Below are positions 56,737 through 64,000 of a DNA stretch of 64,000 bases, piece by piece. Position 1 is the stretch's first letter. Every line of letters begins with the position of its first letter. The notes beneath the pieces were generated by a model. That model did not search any database. It saw only the letters and a list, made by a program, of their open reading frames with translations, and was not told the DNA's origin. The position numbers were made by a program, and so were the translations under genes. This DNA is from Anastatus disparis (Eukaryota > Arthropoda > Insecta > Hymenoptera > Eupelmidae): contig JAFFSR010000366.1 in assembly GCA_017163975.1 (NCBI GenBank), positions 434,001 to 498,000 on the forward strand. Direction: 5' to 3'.

Positions 56737-57235
56737 TGTTGGATAATACATTCAAATTTATATATTTGTACCGATTCATATATTGATATACTTAATTATA
56801 TGCGGGGATGTTTGAAAAATTGAAAAATTGAAGATTTTATATATAGATATACTTTTAACATTAATGTCTGATAATCTTCGAAAATTTTTGAAATTCTTTA
56901 ACTTGTCACATACCGTAATTAGACATAAATTATAGCATTTTGCATTGTACATGCAAAATTTAAGACCGTATTTTATCGTTTTTGGGGTCCAACAATGCAT
57001 AAAACAATAAATCTTGGTAAAATTTCCAATGGCGTCATTATCGTCAACTGGCGGGAAACTCAGCATGCGATCACGTGTTCTCTAAAATAATTGATTCTAG
57101 TTCGATTAAAAAAAATTATAACTGAAAATTAGAAATTATTAAAAAATAATAAAAAATATTAAATACAAGCTTTTAAAAACAAATTACTTATAAAAAATTC
57201 AATTTTAACTAAAAAGTAGAAAATAAAAATTAAAA

Positions 57236-57608
57236 AAAAAAACATTTTAAAACACGCTTTTCAAGAATCACAAATGGAAAAAAAACGTATAAAAATACAC
57301 TAAAAAGTATTAAATAAATTAATTTACTTCCTTGAAATTACTTTTATACAGTTCATTGCAATAATTAAGAGAAAATTTTACAACAATTTAAAAAGAAAAG
57401 TGTGGGTGCTAATTTTAGTAAATCCAATTCAGCGCCAACACTTTTCTTTTTACATTGTTGTAAAATTTTCTCTTAATTATTGCAATGAACTGTATATAAG
57501 TAATTTTAGGGAAGTAAATTAATTTATTTAATACTTTTTAGTGTATTTTTATACGCTTTTTTTCCATTTGTGATTCTTGAAAAGCGTGTTTTTAAAATGT
57601 TTTTTTAA
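57236..57608. mobile_element. Large foldback element
   Basis: Arms of about 160 bp read AACATTTTAAAACACGCTTT and onward, and return as the complement from AAAGCGTGTTTTTAAAATGTT. The loop region around 57410-57440 is flanked by AAAAGAAAAGTGT and ACACTTTTCTTTTT. Arms are nearly identical, so it is young or maintained. Boundaries are blurred by A/T runs. Confidence 0.75.
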
Positions 57609-58612
57609 TTTTTTTTCATTGTGGATTAAATATTATTAGGTACATCGATATTATAATCATTACATTTTATTTAATCTGACACTTGTAATATCGTGTGCAG
57701 GTCACGTTAAATTTATCATACTGTTATATATTGTATATAAATCCAAGGTAAATCAGACGATTATTGAGCTTACAATAAAATTGATATTCGTTGCATAATT
57801 AATTAACGACATTGAATTTACATTCAATTGTTCACACTGTATTAACTATCTATAATGACGTTAAATTACCATTTTATTATTATTATTTTTTTTTATGTAA
57901 ATCATCTTTGATAAAAATCATCTGATTAACACCTTTATTTTAATACTATTGTTCGCAACATTCACCGAAGAAAAATATACTTTGTTAATTTTATAGTGTT
58001 TTATAGTGGCTTATCAATCAACGTACATTTTTATTCACAGAACTATGACATTACGAGTATAAAGATTTTATCTATGACAGACTGCTATATATTTTTTTGA
58101 CGTTAAATGTACTTTAAACAACGTTTTTGTTTTTCTCACAATTTATGTTTTTAGCCTTATATTTTCAAAATTTTGGTATTTATTTATTTCGATTCTATTC
58201 ATCAACTTTAATAGTAATAATATGTTACTCTAAAACACATTTATGTCTAAATGTGTTGCTAAAACCTAAAGTGCAATAGCCGCAACAAATTCCTTACAAT
58301 AATCTTCTTTAATCAGAGTTACTAGATTTCTGATAATCTATCAATTAAAAATTATTTTTAACCCCTTTATAAATGTCTGATAATTCTCCAAATATAAATT
58401 TACTATAGAAACTTTAGGAAATATGTGATAGAATCGGCTACTTATCTTTAATTTTCTTTTACATAGTTGGCCGGCGGGCACTGCATTGCCGGCTTTCCTG
58501 GACTCTCCAAGTTGCTCCCGGTCGGCACCCAAAATACCAATCGTGAATCCGCGAACACACTGCACTATCCCGCTCAAAACACGACAAGCGAATTTTTCCG
58601 ACGCAATCCCGG
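57609..58612. other. AT-rich interval, no gene seen
   Basis: No supported ORF. A GC-richer stretch at 58455-58610 has no recognised identity. Confidence 0.35.
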
Positions 58613-58616
58613 TTAA

Positions 58617-58997
58617 GAGGAGGTCACGTATCTCTGTCCTTTTCTAATCAAAGAATTGAGTTTTTTACAGAAACTAATAACTTTATCAAAAAATGAAGAG
58701 AAAGCCGCATCTCGTAATAAAAAAAGCAATATTTTCTTTGATAAGAAAGAATTAATTTAATTGCTTCGTTTTCAAGAAAACCTTGAAAAACTCAAATCAT
58801 AGAGGTTAGGGTAGACAATTTGGTTTTTCAAGGTTTTCTTGAAAACGAAGCGATAAAATTAATTTTTTCTTATCAAAGAAAATATTGCTTTTTTTGATGC
58901 AAGATGCGGCTTTCTCTTCATTTTTTAATAAAGTTATTAGTTTTTGTAAAAAAATCATTTCTTTGATTAGAAAAAGACAGAGATACGTGACCTCCTC
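58617..58997. mobile_element. Foldback MITE flanked by TTAA
   Basis: A 381-bp near-perfect palindrome, ends GAGGAGGTCACGTATCTCTGTC and complement, with TTAA at 58613-58616 and 58998-59001. The centre is near 58805 (GGTTAGGGTAGACAA). It is a different family from the other TTAA elements here. Confidence 0.88.
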
Positions 58998-59037
58998 TTA
59001 AACGCGGTTTAGTATAGCAAAATCCGAGAAAAGAAAA

Positions 59038-59616
59038 TGTAAATAAATAAATAAATCAACAAACTAGTTTCCGCAATGAATTTAATATGAAATTACCCCT
59101 ATGAATGAAATAGAACAAAAAAAAAGCGAAAAGCAAAGCCGAAGACGAACAATAGTAAGCTTGAAGTTAGTGTCTGCAGCCTCGCCGGCTGCAGCACACA
59201 CGTACTGCCCTTAGGCCTGGTCGCACGCGTCTCTCTTCAAGCTAGGCCCGTCGTCAACACTAGCACCGTTAGGCCAACTTCAAACAAAGCAACTGGTAGT
59301 GGGAGGAGATGCAAGAAAAAGAAAGATAGCTCTCTTTCTCCTTCTCGCACTCCCTTGTCCAGTGCATTGGAAATCATGAGTTCCCACTCTCAATGCAGAA
59401 AAGTAGAGAGAGTGGAGACTGCAACGATCTCCGTCAACGGTTAAACTGTTGAATTCCCAGAACCCGATAAGAGAATGAAAAGAAAGTGGCCTTGACACTT
59501 TTAAGACCCCTTTCTTTTTACTATGGGAAATAAATGGTTAAAAATTTTTAAAACAAATTAAAAATATTTTCTTAAGAATAAAGAAAAATTTAAATAAAAA
59601 ATTCTGTCACTTAACA
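59038..59616 (-). repeat. 3' LTR of the env-bearing retroelement
   Basis: On the minus strand the sequence begins TGTTAAGTGACAG at 59616, directly after a tract AGTAAGGGGGGGGG (polypurine tract, 59617-59630), and a TTTACA end is possible at 59038. It lies downstream of env and the accessory ORF, where a 3' LTR should be. The partner LTR is outside the window. Confidence 0.6.
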
Positions 59617-59630
59617 CCCCCCCCCCTTAC

Positions 59631-60545
59631 TAAAAAGAACTGCCGTCCCCGGTAGTAGAAGGCCACGCAGGAGCAAGCTTTGAGAATCCAAGAGAACCTG
59701 CATTACAAAGTCAAATGTACATAATAATTATATTGATTAAAAAAAAACAAAATAGCGGATGGAAAGAAAGGTTGATGATTGTTTACTTCATAAGGTGGGT
59801 TGACTTGGGAATAATTCAGGATTTGGGAGGAGATAAGGATTCCGCTTTACAAGTATTGATTTGAATAAAAATAGAATTTAAATTTAGAATGTAACCGAGT
59901 TGAAATTTAAAATTAATTGTTTAACAGTAGTTATTACGTTAAGGATATAATGTTATAAACTGAAATTGATTGTTGGGTCAAAATTTAAAAACTAGAATAT
60001 TTAAATGGTGGTTCAAAAAAGATTTTTTTTTTCGTTTTGCTGATGGTGGCGATGTACTGTCTTCACAGGAGGAGCGGGGTTCTCTTCCGTTTGCTCCCCC
60101 TGTAGGGGGGTTGATTTTTGTTTTTATCGCTGCCCCATAATGTCGATATGAAAGTTAGTCAACTTTGATAATACCTTCGGCGGTCGATGTTGGTGTATGC
60201 CAGCAGTTCATGCTGGCAGTTGTGAAGTCCGTTTCTCGCCCCTTAACCTAAAACAAAAGTATATTAAAAAAATTGTTTTGGAAAAGATTTAGGTTAGTCG
60301 CATGCACTGGTTAATTAAATGCTATTTACATGTTACTTAGCGTTAAAAAAAAAATATTTGAATTGTTAGTCAAGGTCTAAGTTATCTACCCGCAAAGCAA
60401 GCGGTTTAGGTTTTGCAGGATTAAGGATGAGGCGTATTGCCTGTTGGAGCACTTCATACTCCGTCAAAGAAAAAGAATGCTTTTCAGCATTGTCGCAAGG
60501 TACAGAAGCAGTGGGCGGGGCTGCACTGTTGGTAGCCGCGTCTGC
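59631..60545. other. 3' non-coding region of the retroelement, no gene seen
   Basis: Between the accessory ORF stop and the polypurine tract. It contains a CCCCCTGTAGGGGG hairpin at about 60096-60113 and no credible ORF on the element's strand. Confidence 0.4.
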
Positions 60546-61324
60546 TTATGTCAATGAGTTAGGTTGTAACTCAGTCTCGGCGGATACCTGGTTAGAGGTG
60601 GTCTCCGGTAGTTCAGGTATGTCTAGCGCGTGAACGCAGTCTCTGCTATGCAACGCGTAATTACCTGTAATTGGTTTTTTACACAAGTTGCATATAAAGT
60701 AAATGTGGTCATCATGCAGTCTCGCGGAACCGTCTGTCGAGGGTTGCTGGTCATGGCACAACAGCATATGTGTGCGTCTATACTGTGTAGTAACGTCGTA
60801 ATTACAATTACTACACCTAGTCCAGATGTTTTGAATTTCGTTCCGTTTACGTTTTTGTCGTAAAGGCTCAGCTTGTCTCTCTCCGTATTTATTGCGGGTC
60901 TGTAGCAAAGCTGTTGGAGCGTCAGTCTTATGCAAAAATCTTACGTATCCGTACCGATTTTCATTTACTTTCCCACGAGTAATATGTACGTAGTCTAATA
61001 ACCCGAAAGGTCTAAATACAGAAGCTAAAGTTTGCACCGTGTCATTTTTTGTTACTAGACAAAAAAGTCGGTTAGGGTCAATGTTTTGAGAGTCAGTTTT
61101 ATCGTTAGGTGTATATTTTTCTACAGAAAATGGTCGAAAAATTGTATTTGGAGTCTAGTATACTTATGGTTAACATATTCTAGTGTCGTTATTTGTTGGA
61201 CAGGCCCTTGTTGTTCGAGATCTCGGATGATTTCCCAAAGGGTCTGGTCTTTGTTATTGGTCAATTGCAAGGTCTCATTTCTTGACATCCTGATGCGATG
61301 TTCGTCTAGAAATAGAGACGACAA
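60546..61324 (-). pseudogene. Accessory ORF: RRM domain plus two C2HC zinc fingers
   Basis: Lies between env and the 3' LTR in the same orientation. The frame up to about 61155 gives an RRM: 'RLFCLVT' (RNP2-like), helix 'TLASVFRPFG', 'LLDYVHITRGK' and 'RYGYVRF' (RNP1-like). A Lys/Arg patch 'LRQKRKRNE' follows, then two fingers of the form C-x2-C-x10/11-H-x3-C ('CSNCNYDVTTQYRRTHMLLC' and 'CNLCKKPITGNYALHSRDC'), ending at 60546. An upstream frame (61324-61121) may encode a first RRM-like unit, separated by a frameshift. It would bind RNA. I know of no standard errantivirus gene like this. Confidence 0.5.
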
Positions 61325-61334
61325 AATTTATTTA

Positions 61335-63290
61335 CTAATTGTCTACTAAGGCTGTTTGTTGTATCCCTTGTGCTGTCGTAACAGTGGTCGTAGTTTGGTC
61401 TTTGTCAGTGGAAGGTAAGATGTCACTTGCTACACCCGCGGTCACGATTTCTAGATCATGGCAGGTTCCAGATTGATAGCGTTTTCTTGCCCGTGGTTTG
61501 TAGGTCCCAATGGTGCGTCTGCATTTAATAGTCTTGGCTGCCAACATCATAACTGCAAAACACAGCAGCACTCCCAAACCGTAACTTCCATACACGGTAT
61601 GTTGGATTTCACCGTTGTCTAATTTATGCTGTGCGATTTCTTTTAGCATATAAGAAATTTGTTGTACGTCACGGTTATTCCAGTTGTATTAATCCTTGAG
61701 TTGCAGAATTGGAAATAAATCCTTAGGTTTCATAATATGGTCAGGGATGCTTCTTGTCAATACATCTGTAATTTCCAGATGTAGCTTAGGTTGATAGGTG
61801 TAAAACTCTGTACTTGTACGAGTTGTCATACCTCCTAGAGTCACTTGCGTAGTCCTACCAGTACAACCATCAGGTATCTGAATTTTGCCAGTCCCATTTA
61901 ATCGTAGTATCTAGTCTCTCTGCTGGTTACAGGTAATTCGAATAGTTGTTAGTTTGACTAAAGAGTACAACCATGCAGCTTCATTATGAAGATAACTCCA
62001 TTGAGAGCTGGGTTCAGTCAGGTAGATTATGGTGCAGTGTCTAAAGTGATTTTCAGTAGGCTGCGTCAATAACAGAAGTTCACAATCTTTAGAAGTTAGA
62101 ACGTCGAGCGATGGCCAATGAGTTTCACAAATCATCCCATAAGCATGGTTTGTACACTCATGTAAATAGTCATAGTCGAACTTTACATATTGTTTGTTTT
62201 TCTCATTTAGCGCTAAAAACGCATGAGTTGGCTGGATTTTTGCAAAACCGAGATGCTGGTCTTCCCATGATTGAGTAGTCAATGATGGATACATACGGTA
62301 CAGTAAATACGGTTCTGTTTCAACCATAGGCAGATATAACATTTCTATCAGCCGGTTGTTATCGTAGACAGCATCTATTTTCGAGATCCTTGCTATTTCT
62401 TCAGGATTCGCATGTTTGGTAGGCATAGGTAAATCCCAATCACTCGAATGTTCTGTAATATCCTGGCTCATTTGGGCTAGAAGCTGGAGCGTCAATAATT
62501 TGCAGGGTAGCTTCATTTGTAATAAGCTTTTAACTAGTTCGATTAACTGCTTGAGAGCTTCCTGAGCTTGTTCAATAGCCATAGCTAAACGACTATAATG
62601 TGCAGTGAGACTTCGGAGGTAGGAGTCTTGTTGTTGCTCGGATTTGAGGCTTTGAACTTTGTCTTTTCCAAGTTTTTCAGCGCGTCAGCATGATTATTTG
62701 TGATATTCTCTAGACTTTTGAAATTTGCTGTGATTAGATGAGTCTTTTGATTTGTTAGTTTAATTATTTCTTTATTATCATTTAGCAACTTGTCGATATT
62801 TTGGTGTACTTTTTCTATCTCATCTTCCGTGACTAGCCCGAAAAGTGTGTTGCTAACACTTCCAATGATACCTAGAGGCGTCATCGATCTTTTGATAGTC
62901 TCCTGACTGTTACTTGATTTATCTTTAAAATGTAATCTAGTCATCAGGTCCTTAGCTTGGTGTTGAAATTCGTAAGCTTGGCTCTGTTTTCTTAATAGCA
63001 CATGCGAGTTCAACGCATTTTTACAATCCTCGCTGTCCAAGCTCTTTCAGCACTCTCTGTAACTGTCAATAGCAGCTGTTTGTTGATCAGCTATTTTAGG
63101 TTGATATTTTAGCTTATCGAGTTGTTCCCGGCAGTTATTAATCGATAGATTTATAACCTTGCTTATGTCTATTTGGGAGTCAATTATGTCGGTGTTCACA
63201 TGTATAAGGATTTTCTATTCCGCTCGTTTTAGTCGTAAAATGCCTATTTTCTCATAATAAATGCCTGGATTAGTATTTAAGGGCATCAGT
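61335..63290 (-). pseudogene. Endogenous insect retrovirus-type Env (baculovirus F-like), broken
   Basis: Class I-like envelope of a gypsy/errantivirus-type element. From high to low coordinate: an N-terminal part (about 63290-63045), a segment 63040-62585 with a fusion-peptide-like 'LGIIGSVSNTLFGLV' and an adjacent heptad-type helix, an ectodomain segment 62582-61911 with several Cys, and a C-terminal segment 61649-61335. The last has a transmembrane stretch 'YGLGVLLCFAVMMLAAKTI' and a basic cytoplasmic tail. Stops near 63220 and 63044 and shifts near 62584 and 61700 break the frame. It would mediate membrane fusion. Env of this F-like group is established for insect errantiviruses. Confidence 0.7.
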
Positions 63291-63380
63291 TTATGAGATG
63301 GTAATCCCGTGGTTTGCAGTTCATAGAAGGTTAACACTAATGACTAGGTGTCTGAGCCTGTAATGGAATTGTTAATATCG

Positions 63381-63600
63381 TTAAGCAAGTTTAACCTTTT
63401 CGATATGTTTCAATATAGTTTTATGATCGGGGGTTTCCAGCAAGATATTATTATACCCTAGGATACCCAATACTTTTAATGGTGACAAGTAGTATTTTTC
63501 AAATTTGGAAGTTCTGGGCTCATTCTTTATGTACACATATTGTCCGATTTTTGGGTGGAATGTCTTGACCTTCTTGTCGTAGTATTTTTTTTAAAGGTTT
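63381..63600 (-). pseudogene. Gypsy/errantivirus integrase C-terminal end
   Basis: The frame reads 'KTFHPKIGQYVYIKNEP' and 'KYYLSPLKVLGILGYNN' and ends 'HIEKVKLA' at a stop at 63381. This is the SH3-like C-terminal domain of a gypsy-type integrase, immediately upstream of env, and identifies the element as pol-env. The rest of pol is missing: the repeat array begins at about 63640. Confidence 0.65.
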
Positions 63601-63639
63601 TTCTTCTTCACCTGGTTTTGTCCACGTCTATTACGCTAG

Positions 63640-64000
63640 CACAGCCACTAGACAACGCCACTACCTAACCATTACCATATTTTGTTGCTAATTTGTTGCT
63701 AATTTGTTACGCAAAAATCAATTTTGTTGCTCTAGCCGTTCCCGAGAAACACGGGCCGTGCTAGCGTAAGTCTTACGCTAGCAAGGCCACTGCTGTAACT
63801 CTTATTCTAATTAAGATATTTTAACTATTCGAACAACATAATTTGTTGCTAATTTGTTGCTAAAAGATGATATTTTCCATAATTCGAAATTAATAGTATT
63901 TGACCCTTATACCGACATCAGGCCCAGTTGAATTTCAAGAAATCAGTTATTTTTCAGGATATGACTAAAACTAAAGAGTAATAATTTGTTGCTAATTTGT
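63640..64000. repeat. Satellite-like repeat, inverted relative of 3404-4310
   Basis: AATTTGTTGCTAATTTGTTGCT units, the complement of AGCAACAAATTAGCAACAAATT in the left array. CTAGCCGTTCCCGAGAAAC (about 63733-63751) corresponds to GTTTCTCGGAAACGGCTGG there. Next to it is a palindrome TGCTAGCGTAAGTCTTACGCTAGCA-like at 63759-63783. It truncates the retroelement's pol gene and runs off the window. Confidence 0.75.

Noticed and set aside
56433..56823. His/Thr-rich ORFs on both strands
   Set aside because: They translate the (CA)n microsatellite in several frames.
60427..60863. Plus-strand ORFs over the accessory gene
   Set aside because: They are shadows of the minus-strand RRM/zinc-finger frame and have no motifs of their own.
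1..64000. CRISPR arrays, bacterial operons, rRNA operon
   Set aside because: No spaced identical repeats with unique spacers. Introns, SINEs and poly(A) signals show eukaryotic DNA. The only rRNA-like sequence is the partial 5S at 47953-48040.

Overview
This window reads as AT-rich, transposon-dense chromosomal DNA of an insect or related arthropod. The evidence is spliced gene remnants, arthropod-style core promoters, and Polinton, Helitron, copia, env-bearing Metaviridae-type, Foldback/MULE-NOF and LINE elements together with tRNA- and 5S-derived SINEs. A hymenopteran would fit, but that is only a weak impression. No intact ordinary host gene is visible. Almost all coding sequence belongs to mobile elements or endogenous virus-like elements, most of them broken.

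Layout. 1-2268: 3' half of a CR1/Kiri-like LINE. 2270-4310: two satellite-like arrays, with about 163-bp and about 302-bp units; a related repeat reappears inverted at 63640-64000. 4340-7500: an R1/LOA-like LINE on the minus strand. 8323-8700: a tandem duplication. 12291-12682: a tRNA-SINE with perfect 15-bp target duplications. 13107-14718: a decayed multi-exon gene interrupted by two TTAA-flanked MITEs. About 15.0-25.6 kb: a Polinton/Maverick (adintovirus-like) element. On the minus strand, running down in coordinate, it carries a spliced leader gene, protein-primed DNA polymerase B, packaging ATPase, two Polinton accessory proteins, a phospholipase A2 protein, a chromodomain integrase, a penton-like minor capsid protein and a small basic core-like protein.

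The most interesting gene is at 20445-20660. It is the only plus-strand gene of the Polinton, is intact, and sits between the ATPase and the polymerase. It encodes 71 residues that look like a minimal PPP1R15/GADD34-type PP1 regulatory domain, the class that herpesvirus ICP34.5 and ASFV DP71L use to reverse eIF2alpha phosphorylation. It has its own TATA box, TCAGT initiator and a poly(A) signal that overlaps its stop codon. A virus-like element with capsid, packaging, membrane-lytic PLA2 and a translation-shutoff antagonist is coherent as a former virus. The polymerase (motif A deleted), integrase, ATPase and PLA2 are now broken, and no major capsid protein or protease is in the window.

26947-30969: a Helitron with a Pif1 helicase remnant and a C2H2 zinc-finger ORF. 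31353-36491: a decayed copia element in which the pentamer GACAG is strikingly over-represented. 36814-38450: a gypsy-like gag remnant. 39330-49870: an approximately 10.5-kb Foldback/MULE-NOF-like element with long inverted arms built of about 160-bp repeats, a MULE-type transposase and a Ulp1-like protease. 50460-51183: a candidate LTR. 51407-53348: a second, inverted Helitron that has captured one exon resembling tripeptidyl-peptidase II, with both splice sites. 53995-54375: four hairpins with a conserved core and apparently covarying stems. 57236-58997: two large foldback MITEs. 59038-63600: the 3' part of an env-bearing insect retrovirus-like element on the minus strand, with an extra RRM plus double-C2HC-finger ORF between env and the LTR.

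All family assignments come from reading the translations and motifs by eye; no database search was run.
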